From an uncultured Rothia sp. (GTDB lineage Bacteria > Actinomycetota > Actinomycetes > Actinomycetales > Micrococcaceae), in NCBI GenBank assembly GCA_946221065.1, contig CAMIIO010000002.1:124001-188000 (forward strand): a stretch of DNA of 64,000 bases, given 5' to 3'. Of this stretch, positions 9,209 to 18,527 are shown piece after piece. The position numbers and the translations under genes are program-made. The notes beneath the pieces were generated by a model, which saw only the letters and a program-made list of their open reading frames with translations, ran no database searches and had not been told where the DNA came from. Numbering within the stretch: the stretch's first letter is position 1; each line of letters opens with the position of its first letter.

Positions 9209-10492
9209 TTAGGAACCCAGCGCGGGAATCTGAATACGACCCTGCGCGGCGGCAAGAGCAATATCAGAGCGGTACTGCACGCCGTCCCAGGTAATCTTCT
9301 GCACGCCCTCATAGGCATTGGTACGGGCAGCTGAAAGATCTTCACCCAGGGCGACGACGGCAAGCACGCGGCCACCGGCAGTAAGGATAGCGCCGTCCCG
9401 TTCCACGGTTCCGGCGTGAATCACGTGGACATCCTCCACGGAATTAGCCTCATCCAAGCCCGAAATGACATCCCCCTTACGCGGGGAATCGGGGTAGTTC
9501 TCGGCGGCCATGACCACATCGACGGCGGTGCGCGAATCCCACTGCAACTCCGTGCCGGGGGAAAGCTCGCCACGGGCGGCGTCAAGCAAGAGCTGACCGA
9601 GCCGGGTCTGTAAACGCGCAAGAACCGCCTGGGTTTCAGGATCCCCAAAGCGGGCATTAAATTCAATCACACGAATACCGCGACGAGTCACGGCAAGACC
9701 GCAGTACAGCACGCCAATAAACTCGGTGCCACGGCGTGCCATCTCGGTAATCGTAGGCTGAGCCACGCGGTCAATAACTTCCTGCACAAAGCCCTCCGGC
9801 AACCACGGCAAGGGGCTGTACGCGCCCATACCACCGGTGTTGGAGCCCTCATCATTATCAAAAATACGCTTAAAATCCTGCGCCGGGGCAAGGGGTACCA
9901 CGTTCTTACCGTCAGAAAGCACAAAGAGCGACACCTCGGGACCATCCAGGTACTCTTCAATCACCACGGTTCCACCGGCGTCAAAACACGCCTGTGCGTG
10001 AGCAAGTGCGGCGTCACGATCTTCGGTAACCACCACACCCTTACCCGCGGCAAGCCCATCATCCTTAACAACGTAGGGCGCACCAAAGGAATCCAGCGCA
10101 CGCGCGGCTTCATCCGCAGTAGTAGCAACAAAAGCCATGGCCGTCGGCACATCCGCCGCAGCCATAACCTCTTTAGCAAAAGCCTTAGAACCCTCCAACG
10201 CCGCGGCATCCTGATTAGGACCAAACACGGGGAAACCCGCCTCACGCAGAGCGTCGGACACACCGGCAACCAGCGGAGCCTCCGGCCCCACAACCACCAA
10301 ATCCACACCAAGATCCTGCGCCAGCGCCGTCGCCGCGGCAGGATCATTAGCATCCACCGCGTGAGTAGGAACATCCTGAGCAATACCGGCATTACCCGGG
10401 GCGCTATGCACCTCTTGCACCTGCGGATCAGTCAATAGTGCTCTAATAATTGCGTGTTCGCGCCCGCCGGGGCCAAGTACCAAAACCTTCAT
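9209..10492 (-). CDS. purD: Phosphoribosylamine-glycine ligase (GARS)
   Basis: A 427-residue ATP-grasp enzyme that joins phosphoribosylamine with glycine in purine synthesis. The N terminus MKVLVLGPGGREHAI is diagnostic, and ATP-grasp residues are seen in VKDDGLAAGKGVVV and NARFGDPETQ. The frame could begin at a TTG at 10498, but ATG at 10492 gives the conserved start. No strong ribosome site is visible. Confidence 0.96.
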   Translation of the reverse strand: MKVLVLGPGGREHAIIRALLTDPQVQEVHSAPGNAGIAQDVPTHAVDANDPAAATALAQDLGVDLVVVGPEAPLVAGVSDALREAGFPVFGPNQDAAALEGSKAFAKEVMAAADVPTAMAFVATTADEAARALDSFGAPYVVKDDGLAAGKGVVVTEDRDAALAHAQACFDAGGTVVIEEYLDGPEVSLFVLSDGKNVVPLAPAQDFKRIFDNDEGSNTGGMGAYSPLPWLPEGFVQEVIDRVAQPTITEMARRGTEFIGVLYCGLAVTRRGIRVIEFNARFGDPETQAVLARLQTRLGQLLLDAARGELSPGTELQWDSRTAVDVVMAAENYPDSPRKGDVISGLDEANSVEDVHVIHAGTVERDGAILTAGGRVLAVVALGEDLSAARTNAYEGVQKITWDGVQYRSDIALAAAQGRIQIPALGS

Positions 10493-10708
10493 GCTCAATA
10501 GGCTACCGCGAAAGGTAACGATTTAGCATATCTGCCCCGCACATGACTGATATTTGCGTGTTCTTTGATATGGTTGCGCTACAGTCAACCCCGGTATATG
10601 ACTTTTATTCAACATTTCATAGCCAAAAAGTAGACTACTGATAGCCGATTTCGCACGGTTCATCCCCCCTGATAACCCCACATTCACTAGCATCCGTTAG
10701 GATCCATT

Positions 10709-11485
10709 ATGCAAATCCCCCTGTCCAAACGACTCTGGGCCGAATTCCTCGGTACCTTCTGGCTCGTCTTTGGCGGCTGCGGCTCAGCCATTTTCGCCGC
10801 AACCTTCGCCACCCAAGACGGCTTCCCCGCCGGAATCGGCTTTGCCGGAGTATCCCTCGCCTTCGGACTAACCGTCCTCTCCGGCGCCTACGCGCTCGGT
10901 CATCTCTCCGGTGGACACTTTAACCCCGCCGTCACCCTAGGCGTATGGGCAGCTCGCCGCATTGAAACCGCAGCCGTCCTGCCGTACATCATCACCCAAA
11001 TCATTGCCGGCGTTGTAGCAGGCGGAACCCTCTACCTGATCGCCTCCGGCAAAGAAGGGTTCTCCGCCACCGAATCCGGTTTCGCCTCCAACGGCTACGG
11101 TGAATTCTCACCCGGCGGGTACTCCATGATGTCCGCTTTCCTCATTGAACTAGTACTCACCGCTATCTTCCTCTGGGTCATCCTCGGCGCAACCTCCAAG
11201 AAAGCTCCGCAAGGCTTCGCTCCTCTGACGATTGGCCTCACCCTCACCCTGATCCACCTAATCTCCATCCCCGTCACCAACACCTCCGTGAACCCCGCCC
11301 GCTCACTCGGCGTAGCGGTATTCGCCGGCGGTGACCACCTGGCTCAGGTATGGCTCTTCATCGTGGCCCCCATCCTAGGCGCCATCATTGCAGGGCTCTC
11401 ATACAAGTTCCTTGCCGATGTTGATACCAACCCCGTCGACGACGTCGACCAGCTAGAAGACGCCGCTTCCCGCTTTACCGCATAG
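10709..11485 (+). CDS. aqpZ: Aquaporin Z
   Basis: A 258-residue MIP-family channel with six membrane helices and two half-helices marked by NPA motifs in [10 protein letters not shown] and [10 protein letters not shown]. The residues lining the selectivity filter look like AqpZ (Phe in helix 2, His in IHLISIP before the second NPA, Arg after it), which favours water over glycerol. It is a single gene with a short acidic C-terminal tail. Confidence 0.92.
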   Translation: MQIPLSKRLWAEFLGTFWLVFGGCGSAIFAATFATQDGFPAGIGFAGVSLAFGLTVLSGAYALGHLSGGHFNPAVTLGVWAARRIETAAVLPYIITQIIAGVVAGGTLYLIASGKEGFSATESGFASNGYGEFSPGGYSMMSAFLIELVLTAIFLWVILGATSKKAPQGFAPLTIGLTLTLIHLISIPVTNTSVNPARSLGVAVFAGGDHLAQVWLFIVAPILGAIIAGLSYKFLADVDTNPVDDVDQLEDAASRFTA

Positions 11486-11505
11486 CGGTTTCTTCACCCA
11501 CACAA

Positions 11506-11551
11506 AACCGCCCCGCTCCTCACCGTAATAGGTGAGAAGCGGGGCAGTTTT
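11506..11551. terminator. Bidirectional terminator
   Basis: GCCCCGCTCCTCACC and GGTGAGAAGCGGGGC pair around a GTAATA loop, with A-rich and T-rich flanks on both strands. It lies between aqpZ and the convergent MMPL gene. Confidence 0.85.
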
Positions 11552-11601
11552 TCTATGCCGACGTACGAGAGCCCAGATGACCCTGCGCTAAAAGCCGAGG
11601 G

Positions 11602-14526
11602 CTACTTAGTCATGTGCTCCTCTAACTGCGTACCCTCAACATCAAGATCCGGCAGAATCTTATCCAACCACTTAGGCAGTGCCCAGGCACGATCCCCCAG
11701 CAGATACATGAGCGCCGGCACCAAGGTCATGCGAATAATAAACGCATCAAACAGCACACCCGAAGCAAGCGCGAAGCCGATCGAGGCAATCATCGGGTCG
11801 CCACTGAACACGAAGCCCAAGAACACGCCCGCCATAATCAGCGCCGCAGCCACCACGACCTTAGCCGAATGCTGGTAGCCCACAATCACAGACTTTTTAC
11901 CATCGTTACCGTGCGAGTACGCCTCACGCATACCCGAAACCAAGAACACCTGGTAATCCATTGCCAGACCGAACAGAATACCGACGGCAAGAATCGGCAA
12001 GAAGGAAAGAATCGGCCCCGGAGTGGTCACCCCAAAGAGACTACCCATCCAACCCCACTGGAACACCGCCGTCGTCGCACCAAATGCCGCGGCAAGGGAG
12101 AAGAGGAATCCCACGGTTGCGGTGAGCGGAACCCACAGCGAGCGGAACACCAGAATCAGCACGAGCAGAGACAGCCCAACCACAATGGCAATATAGATTG
12201 GCAGAACATCATAGAGATTCTTGGAAATATCAATATTCATTGCGGTCTGCCCGGTCACGCCAAACGTAACATCACCGTGGGAGGTGCTCATTTCTTCATC
12301 ACGAATACTCTGCACCAGCGTCTCGGTGGACTCAGTAGAAGGACCCTCAGCAGGAATAATCTGATACAGCAACATAGAATTATCCTTGGCAATCATCGCC
12401 GGGATAACCTTCTCCACGTCCTCCTGATTCAGCAGATTCTGCCCCACCTCAACCTGAAGCTCCTTAGCCTCAGTCTCAGTAGTGCCCTCCGGTAGCTCGG
12501 CGGCGGCAATAATCATGCCGTTCTGACCCTCACCAAACTTCTCGCTCACGGCAACATAGGTTTGGTGCGCGGGAGTATCTTCCGCCTGGCTAGCACCGGT
12601 AGGCAAACCAAGACGCATATCCGTCATAGGCAGAGCGACCACACCCAACGCCACCACCACGGCAACAATCGTAAGCCACGGCTTCGCCAGAATCGCCTTC
12701 AACCAGCCGTTCGGACGAGACTCATGCTCCTGAGCCGCCTCGTGCGCCTGCTGCGCAATATCAGCATCAATCGAACCGGCAACGCCATTACGCCTATCAA
12801 TCTGAGCCCAACGCTTCTTGCTAATAATACGGCGCCCCACCAGCGAAAGAATCGCCGGAGAAAGCGTCACCGCCACAGCAACAGCCATAAGCACAGCAAA
12901 CGCCGCCGCATTACCCATCACCGAAAGGAACGGAATACCCACCACATTCAACGCCAACAACGCAATAATCACGGTAGTACCGGCAAAAAGCACCGCACTG
13001 CCGGAAGTACCGGTAGCCAAAGCCACCGACTTCTTCACATCCATACCCTGCGCCAAATTATTACGGTGACGGTTCAGAATAAACAGCGTGTAGTCAATAC
13101 CCACAGCCAAACCAAGCATGGAACCCAGCGCCGGCGTAGAAGAGTTCATATCCACCACGCTAGAAAGCGCCAGCGTGCCCAGCATTGCCCCGGCAAGACC
13201 AATAACAGCCATCACAATCGGCAGACCCGCCGCAATAAAGGTTCCCAGCATCACAAAGAGAATTACCAGCGCAATCGCAATACCAATCAACTCGCCGGTC
13301 ATACCCATCTCACCGGGCTGACCCGCCATATTGGTGTCGTACAGCACCTTAATGTCTTTATCCTCAAGATCCGAGAAAGCATTACGGGCATCAGCTAAAT
13401 GATCCTGGCTCACCTGCATAATCTCATCGGTAAACGAAACCGTAGCAATCGCCGCAGACTCATCATCGGAAATCATCGTGGCATCCGAAGTCATATCCAG
13501 CAGAGCCTCATTACGATCCAGCTCAGCCCTACCATTCTCCAATTCAGGACGTTGCTTCTCTAGCTCCGCACGGCCCTCATCAACCTTCTTCTGAGCCTCC
13601 GCACGAATCTCACCATTCTCTAGACGCTCCCGATTAGCATCAAGCTCACGCTGACCCTCTTCCAGCTTGGCACGCCCCTCCTCCAACTGAGGACGAGACT
13701 CCTCCAACTGCTCGCGGCCCTCGTCAACCTGCCGCTGACCCTCTTCCAGCTGGCGAGCGCCGTCGTCCAACTGCGCACGCTGCTGATCAAGCTGAGCCTG
13801 AGCCTGCTCCAACTGAGCAAGCGCCTGCGGATTACCCGCCGCGGCCACGCGCTGAGCGTCAAGATCAGACTGCCCCTGCTCCAACTGACGGCGACCATCC
13901 TCTAAACGAGTACGCTGTTCATCCAATTGAGCCTGCGACTCATCCAGACGAGCGCGCCCCTCCTCAGCCTGACGCTCGCCGTCCTCAAGTTGGGTACGCT
14001 GCTCATCCAACTGACGCTGACCATCATCAATCTGCTGACGCGCCTGATCCTCAATAGCACCGCTATCAATCTGCGCCTGAGTATCGTTAAGCTGCTGCTC
14101 GCCCTCACGGAACTTCTTCTCACCGTCCTCAAGCTGCTTCTTACCATCAGCCAACTGCTTCTTACCGTCCGCAATCTGCTGAGCGGTAGCAAACGGATTC
14201 ATCACAGAATCAACCTGCTCAACGCCCTCTGCCTTCTTGACGTCGTCGGCAATAGCCTTCTTCTGCTCCTCCGTAAAGGCGCTACCGTCCTTCGTCTGCA
14301 GAATAATCTGACCCATACCGGCAGAAGCATTCGCATCAAACTTCTCAGACAGCGTCTCCTGAAGCTGCTGAGCCTCCGTACCCGGAATGGTTACCTGATC
14401 GCTCATCTCACCGTGAAAAGCAGCATAAGAACCACCCAAACCGGCAAGAATCAACGCCCACAAACCAATAACTGCCCACGCTCGGCGGGCGGCGAAATCG
14501 CCTAGCTTATATAAAAATTTAGACAT
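11602..14526 (-). CDS. MMPL/RND-family transporter with long heptad repeat domain
   Basis: A 974-residue protein with the MMPL double set of membrane segments (one near residue 20, then a cluster before a cytoplasmic loop, and a second cluster near the C terminus). The first extracytoplasmic loop, residues about 118-345, is almost wholly made of heptads of the kind QLEEGRR/QLDEQRT, predicted as a long coiled coil. MMPL proteins export lipids or drugs; the substrate here is unknown. It follows a TetR gene by 18 nt in the same direction, so it is probably repressed by it. Confidence 0.88.
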   Translation of the reverse strand: MSKFLYKLGDFAARRAWAVIGLWALILAGLGGSYAAFHGEMSDQVTIPGTEAQQLQETLSEKFDANASAGMGQIILQTKDGSAFTEEQKKAIADDVKKAEGVEQVDSVMNPFATAQQIADGKKQLADGKKQLEDGEKKFREGEQQLNDTQAQIDSGAIEDQARQQIDDGQRQLDEQRTQLEDGERQAEEGRARLDESQAQLDEQRTRLEDGRRQLEQGQSDLDAQRVAAAGNPQALAQLEQAQAQLDQQRAQLDDGARQLEEGQRQVDEGREQLEESRPQLEEGRAKLEEGQRELDANRERLENGEIRAEAQKKVDEGRAELEKQRPELENGRAELDRNEALLDMTSDATMISDDESAAIATVSFTDEIMQVSQDHLADARNAFSDLEDKDIKVLYDTNMAGQPGEMGMTGELIGIAIALVILFVMLGTFIAAGLPIVMAVIGLAGAMLGTLALSSVVDMNSSTPALGSMLGLAVGIDYTLFILNRHRNNLAQGMDVKKSVALATGTSGSAVLFAGTTVIIALLALNVVGIPFLSVMGNAAAFAVLMAVAVAVTLSPAILSLVGRRIISKKRWAQIDRRNGVAGSIDADIAQQAHEAAQEHESRPNGWLKAILAKPWLTIVAVVVALGVVALPMTDMRLGLPTGASQAEDTPAHQTYVAVSEKFGEGQNGMIIAAAELPEGTTETEAKELQVEVGQNLLNQEDVEKVIPAMIAKDNSMLLYQIIPAEGPSTESTETLVQSIRDEEMSTSHGDVTFGVTGQTAMNIDISKNLYDVLPIYIAIVVGLSLLVLILVFRSLWVPLTATVGFLFSLAAAFGATTAVFQWGWMGSLFGVTTPGPILSFLPILAVGILFGLAMDYQVFLVSGMREAYSHGNDGKKSVIVGYQHSAKVVVAAALIMAGVFLGFVFSGDPMIASIGFALASGVLFDAFIIRMTLVPALMYLLGDRAWALPKWLDKILPDLDVEGTQLEEHMTK

Positions 14527-14544
14527 AACTCTCTAACTCAGTAA

Positions 14545-15252
14545 CTACTCAAAACGTCCTTGCAAGGTAGGAACACCCTGCGAAACCTGTTCCAACCCCC
14601 ACGCCATACTCTGGCGAAGCTCCTCAATGGAGTACTCCTGCGGGCTCTGCACCAGATGAGGATTGTGGGAAATATACCTGCCCATGCCAAAAATCAGGCT
14701 GGTAAGCAGGTTATAGATATACAGAGAAAGCTGAATCAGATTCTCCTCGCTCAACTGCGAATAACCCTGCTGAATAGCAGCTACCAGCCGGCGACTCATC
14801 AGCTGTAGCGTCTCAAAAATCTCTTTACCCAGCATCTCCTCCCAGTCCTCCGCCTCACCCATGCGAGCCGCCAGCAGCACAAAACGCTCCAACGACTGCG
14901 TGGCGGAATCCTCAAAAAGCTGCTCACGGATAAAGGCGGGGCAGGCACCGGGTAGGGTTTTCAGGGAAAGATCCGTGGGGAAACTTTCAACATCAATGAC
15001 GCCGGCGAGGTGCTCCCCGAGCCGGTTCAGCAGAATATCGCTGATGTTAGAGAAGTGGTTAAAAATGGTTCGCTCGGAAACCCAGGCTTCTTCCACCAAG
15101 CGTTTAGTGCTGATATGCGCCAGCGACTCCGCCAAGACAATGCGTTCGGCGACGTCCTGGATGAGCTGGTGGGTTGCCAGTGCCCGAGCCTTACGTTTAT
15201 CGGTAACTCCGCTGAGGGGATTCCCGCGGAGGCAGGGCTGAGAAATTTTCAT
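14545..15252 (-). CDS. TetR-family regulator of the MMPL operon
   Basis: A 235-residue protein from the ATG at 15252 (the frame is open upstream to 15315 without a better start). Residues about 25-75 form the TetR helix-turn-helix (HISTKRLVEEAWVSERTIFNHF), followed by an unrelated helical ligand domain. It is co-directional with the MMPL transporter. Two TGCAG inverted repeats upstream suggest autoregulation. Confidence 0.85.
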   Translation of the reverse strand: MKISQPCLRGNPLSGVTDKRKARALATHQLIQDVAERIVLAESLAHISTKRLVEEAWVSERTIFNHFSNISDILLNRLGEHLAGVIDVESFPTDLSLKTLPGACPAFIREQLFEDSATQSLERFVLLAARMGEAEDWEEMLGKEIFETLQLMSRRLVAAIQQGYSQLSEENLIQLSLYIYNLLTSLIFGMGRYISHNPHLVQSPQEYSIEELRQSMAWGLEQVSQGVPTLQGRFE

Positions 15253-15265
15253 AAATTTACAGTAA

Positions 15266-15330
15266 CTGCAACAATGCAGAAACTGCAATGATTTACGGGG
15301 TGTGTTATCTAACAATTTGCAGATTCTGCA
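15266..15330. promoter_or_regulatory. Inverted-repeat operators upstream of tetR
   Basis: TGCAGAAACTGCA (15275-15287) and TGCAGATTCTGCA (15318-15330) are both perfect inverted repeats, and CTGCAACAATGCAG (15266-15279) overlaps the first. Their centres are 43 nt apart, close to four helix turns. They lie 14-78 nt before the tetR start. Confidence 0.6.
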
Positions 15331-15343
15331 CCCTCCCCCCCTC

Positions 15344-15425
15344 CGGTACCTACCGCAAAAAGTGTTTTATCGCGCAAAAAGTGCGCGATAAAGTCCGTTT
15401 TACGGTAGGTACCGCAAAACGAACA
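15344..15425 (+). repeat. Palindrome family A, copy 1
   Basis: An 82-bp element with two nested stems: outer arms CGGTACCTACCG and CGGTAGGTACCG, inner arms TTATCGCGC and GCGCGATAA, loop AAAAAGT. Copy 2 at 16600-16681 is its exact reverse complement, and copy 3 at 44169 differs at one base. A pyrimidine run with seven C stands just before it. Confidence 0.95.
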
Positions 15426-15457
15426 AGAAAGTGTTGGCGAAATACCCAGATTTGCGA

Positions 15458-15551
15458 TTATTGCCCAACCAACACCCTGTGGAAAACTTTTTTCCCCTGA
15501 AAAATCAAGGATTCCCGCCCCAAGTTATCCACAGAAATCGCACCACCTCTT
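15458..15551 (+). repeat. Element E, copy 1 (leader with paired DnaA-like boxes)
   Basis: Shared leader sequence upstream of the AbiEi/DUF559 gene: TTGCCCAACCAAC, then CTGTGGAAAACT, then AGTTATCCACAG (15523-15534), the last two being near-inverted copies and containing DnaA-box-type nonamers. Related copies lie at 23766-23850 and 60439-60522. Confidence 0.8.
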
Positions 15552-15585
15552 ACTAAAATCTCCTCCGCCACACATAATCAACACC

Positions 15586-16518
15586 ATGATTCAATCAAAC
15601 CCACACCAACTCATAGAAGCCCTCCTTACTCGTCGTCAGCTCCTAGATACAGGCGTTAGCGGTAGAGAAATCACCCACCTTCTCAAAACGCAACAACTAA
15701 CGAAAGTCCGCCCAGGAGTCTACATCCCAGCAGACCTCTGGAAAGAAGCCCTGCCTTCACATAAACACATAGCAGAAGCTCAAGCCGCCTATCTAGCACT
15801 CAACTACACTGTCTTTTCCCATCAAACAGCCGCGCTCCTCTGGGAGCTACCGGTACTACACATTCCGCGCAATGTGCACACCTACTGCACCACCGAGGGG
15901 AGGGGGACTGCATATCGCGTCACCAAGCATCCAAGGCTCACGGAATTTGTTGTCCCGCAAACCACCAAGTTTGGACTACCCGCCACATCCCTTGAGCAAA
16001 CGGTTTTGGATTGCGCAAAGTCTCTCCCTCTTGCGGCGGGAGTTGGAATTGCCGACGGCGCCCTCCATCGAGACTGCGACGTCGAGCTGCTGCGCGCGAG
16101 CCTACTCGCTGCTACCGGGTGGGGTGCTAGTCGAGCCCGCGACGTCGCCAAGCTCATGAGCGCTAAGTCGGATTCATTAGGTGAGTCCCTGGTTAGGGTG
16201 CTAATTGCTGAGCATGATTTGCCCATGCCTCAGCAGCAGTATCGGGTTTTTATTGGTGGGAAAGAGTACTTTTTGGATTTTGCCTATCCCGATTTGAAGC
16301 TGGTGATTGAGTTTGATGGTTTGTTGAAATATACGGATTTTGGTCCGGCAGAGCAGTCTATTATTCGGGAGCGACAGCGGGAAAAAGCGCTGACGAATGA
16401 GGGTTGGATTGTGGTGCGATTGGATTGGGATATGGTGACGAAAAGTCCAAATTATGCGGCGAATCTTATCCGGCAGGGGTATGAGCGGGCGATGGCGCGG
16501 GCAGAGTCGGGTTTTTAG
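15586..16518 (+). CDS. AbiEi-like winged-helix protein with DUF559 nuclease-fold domain
   Basis: A 310-residue protein. Residues about 10-60 resemble the AbiEi antitoxin winged helix (RRQLLDTGVSGREITHLL, then VRPGVY); the middle matches the AbiEi type (TVFSHQTAALLW); residues about 220-280 form a DUF559 / Vsr-like PD-(D/E)XK domain with LDFAYPDLKLVIEFDG and GWIVVRLDWD. No AbiEii toxin gene is adjacent. It is paralogous to the gene at 22809-23732. It stands between inverted copies of palindrome A. Function unknown; a role in defence or in handling the palindromes is inference. Confidence 0.85.
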   Translation: MIQSNPHQLIEALLTRRQLLDTGVSGREITHLLKTQQLTKVRPGVYIPADLWKEALPSHKHIAEAQAAYLALNYTVFSHQTAALLWELPVLHIPRNVHTYCTTEGRGTAYRVTKHPRLTEFVVPQTTKFGLPATSLEQTVLDCAKSLPLAAGVGIADGALHRDCDVELLRASLLAATGWGASRARDVAKLMSAKSDSLGESLVRVLIAEHDLPMPQQQYRVFIGGKEYFLDFAYPDLKLVIEFDGLLKYTDFGPAEQSIIRERQREKALTNEGWIVVRLDWDMVTKSPNYAANLIRQGYERAMARAESGF

Positions 16519-16599
16519 TAGCAGATAAATCGCCGGTGTAGTGCGGGGTTATCGTTACTATTTTTCAGCCGCCCCAGGTGTTGCGTACAACATCCACTC

Positions 16600-16681
16600 T
16601 GTTCGTTTTGCGGTACCTACCGTAAAACGGACTTTATCGCGCACTTTTTGCGCGATAAAACACTTTTTGCGGTAGGTACCG
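16600..16681 (-). repeat. Palindrome family A, copy 2
   Basis: Exact reverse complement of 15344-15425 over all 82 bp. It begins 81 nt after the stop of the AbiEi/DUF559 gene and ends 33 nt before the asparaginase start. Confidence 0.95.
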
Positions 16682-16714
16682 CAGGCGGGGAGGGGATGTG
16701 GGATACTAAAACCC

Positions 16715-17773
16715 ATGCAGACTTTTGACGCCGCACACGCCGCCGAGCTTGCCCGCGTTACCCGCAGTGGCTTCACCGAGTCACGCCACCTGGGTGCCGT
16801 CGTCGTGCTCTCCCCCGACGGCGACGTCGTTGCCTCCCTCGGCAACGTTACCGCCCCAATTTTTCCGCGTTCCACCCTCAAACCTCTGCAAACTATTGCG
16901 TCGATGAACGCCGGAGCAGAGTTACAGGGCGCACAGATCGCTATTGCGTCCGGCTCACACACCGGCTCTTTTATGCACATGCGTGCGGTGCAGGGGATCC
17001 TTGAGGAGGCCTCCCTCACCGCCGACGCCCTGCAATGCCCCACCGCCTGGCCACGTGATGAAGAGAGCTTACACGCCCTTATTCGTGGCGGGCGGGATAA
17101 GCAGCGCCTTGCTTTTAACTGCTCGGGTAAGCACGCCACGTTCCTCTGGGCTTGCCAAAAGAGTGGTTGGGATATTGCCACCTACCGCAGCCCCGAGCAC
17201 CCTCTTCAGCAGCTCGTGTTAGAAACTATTACCGAGTATGCGGGCGAAGAACCTGTAACCGTGGGTGTGGATGGTTGCGGTGCGCCCGTTGCCGCTATTT
17301 CCCTGACCGGGTTGGCGCGCGCCTACTCTACCCTGGGCGCCTCAATTGAAAATATCCGCGCCGATGCCCGTGCCGCTACGGTTGCTACCGCTATGGTGGA
17401 TTACCCCGAATACATTCAGGGTGAGGGCAAACCGGATACTGTGCTTTCCGGAATTTTGGACGGCATTGTGAAGGGTGGCGCCGAGGGCGTGCTGGCTATC
17501 GGCCTGCGCTCGGGGGCTTCGGTGTGCGTGAAAGTGCTCGATGGTTCTGGCCGTCCCGCCGCGCTGGTTGCCCTGCGCATGTTGGAGCACGCCGGGTTGA
17601 TCTCTGCCAAAACCGCGCAGCAGGGTATTGACGCCGTCATGCGCCCTATTACCGGTGCCGGCGAGCCTGTGGGTGCCGTGGAACCGGGCGCAGATTTGCA
17701 AGCACTGCTCGACGGCGTTGCTACCGAGATCAAAGACGTCAACGGTGAAGAAGAAGTAAGTGGCGATTCGTAG
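16715..17773 (+). CDS. L-asparaginase II family protein
   Basis: A 352-residue protein of the thermolabile asparaginase family (Rhizobium AnsA type, unrelated in fold to the E. coli enzymes). Family runs are PIFPRSTLKPLQ, ASGSHTG, FNCSGKHATFL and GVDGCGAP. It likely hydrolyses asparagine to aspartate and ammonia in the cytoplasm. There is no signal peptide and no strong ribosome site. Its 3' end overlaps the next gene by 14 nt. Confidence 0.9.
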   Translation: MQTFDAAHAAELARVTRSGFTESRHLGAVVVLSPDGDVVASLGNVTAPIFPRSTLKPLQTIASMNAGAELQGAQIAIASGSHTGSFMHMRAVQGILEEASLTADALQCPTAWPRDEESLHALIRGGRDKQRLAFNCSGKHATFLWACQKSGWDIATYRSPEHPLQQLVLETITEYAGEEPVTVGVDGCGAPVAAISLTGLARAYSTLGASIENIRADARAATVATAMVDYPEYIQGEGKPDTVLSGILDGIVKGGAEGVLAIGLRSGASVCVKVLDGSGRPAALVALRMLEHAGLISAKTAQQGIDAVMRPITGAGEPVGAVEPGADLQALLDGVATEIKDVNGEEEVSGDS

Positions 17774-18143
17774 AAGAATCTCGGAGGACGACGGCGCGGC
17801 GGCGGTTGCCGTGGTGCGGGCAGCTTTGCAGGAAGAGAACCCGGAGGAGGCTTTCGCGGCACTCACCCGTTCGCAGCGTGCCACCGCGGTTCGTTTTCTC
17901 TTAGAGGAGCTGGCGACGCTTGCTCCAGGTAATTCGGTGGAGGTGCGCGTTCCGCCTTTTGGTGTGACGCAGTGTGTTGCCGGGCCGCGTCATACCCGTG
18001 GCACTCCCCCGAACGTCGTCGAGACTGATCCGCTCACCTGGTGCCAAGTGGCTCTTGGCTTTGCGAGCTGGGAGCAGAAGCGTGCGCAGATTTCGGCGTC
18101 GGGTTTGCGTTCTGATTTGAGTGAGAAGCTGCCGCTTTTCTAG
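17760..18143 (+). CDS. Actinobacterial sterol-carrier family protein
   Basis: A 127-residue protein from a GTG start inside the end of the asparaginase gene. The run VEVRVPPFGVTQC and HTRGTPPNVVETDPLTW, ending in ASGLRSDLSEKLPL, is typical of small actinobacterial SCP2-like proteins found next to purF. The ligand is unknown. The overlap suggests co-translation with the asparaginase gene. Confidence 0.75.
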   Translation: MAIRRRISEDDGAAAVAVVRAALQEENPEEAFAALTRSQRATAVRFLLEELATLAPGNSVEVRVPPFGVTQCVAGPRHTRGTPPNVVETDPLTWCQVALGFASWEQKRAQISASGLRSDLSEKLPLF

Positions 18144-18188
18144 CGGATTCTTCGCCTTATTCACTGCCGCAGGGTAACCTTAGACACC

Positions 18189-18527
18189 ATGAGTAACGAT
18201 AAGACTTCGCCCCACCATTCCGCTGAGCCTACACCTTCTTCTGAGCCTACCGAGCAACTCGTCACCGTCCGGAGTGCGCCGTCTTTGTTGGCGTTTGGTA
18301 TTACCGGTGCCGTGATTGGTTTTCTGATTGCCGCGCTACTCACTATTTTTAGCCCGCCGGTGGATGAGTACGCTATGCAGTATTCCAAGATGTCCGTGTT
18401 CGGGGTGCTTGCTGTGGTGTGCATGGTGTTGGGCACAGGGCTTGCTCTGATTCTCGCCCTGATTTTAGATAGAACGTCTGCACGACGTGCGCAGACGGTT
18501 CGCGCTGTCGCTACCGAGGATGAGTAG
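18189..18527 (+). CDS. Small membrane protein, two helices
   Basis: A 112-residue protein: hydrophilic N terminus of about 30 residues, two hydrophobic helices (LLAFGITGAVIGFLIAALLT and a VFGVLAVVCMVLGTGLAL helix), and a charged tail. The ATG stands close to the likely transcription start, without a clear ribosome site. It is a conserved type upstream of purF in related bacteria, but function is not known. Confidence 0.7.
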   Translation: MSNDKTSPHHSAEPTPSSEPTEQLVTVRSAPSLLAFGITGAVIGFLIAALLTIFSPPVDEYAMQYSKMSVFGVLAVVCMVLGTGLALILALILDRTSARRAQTVRAVATEDE

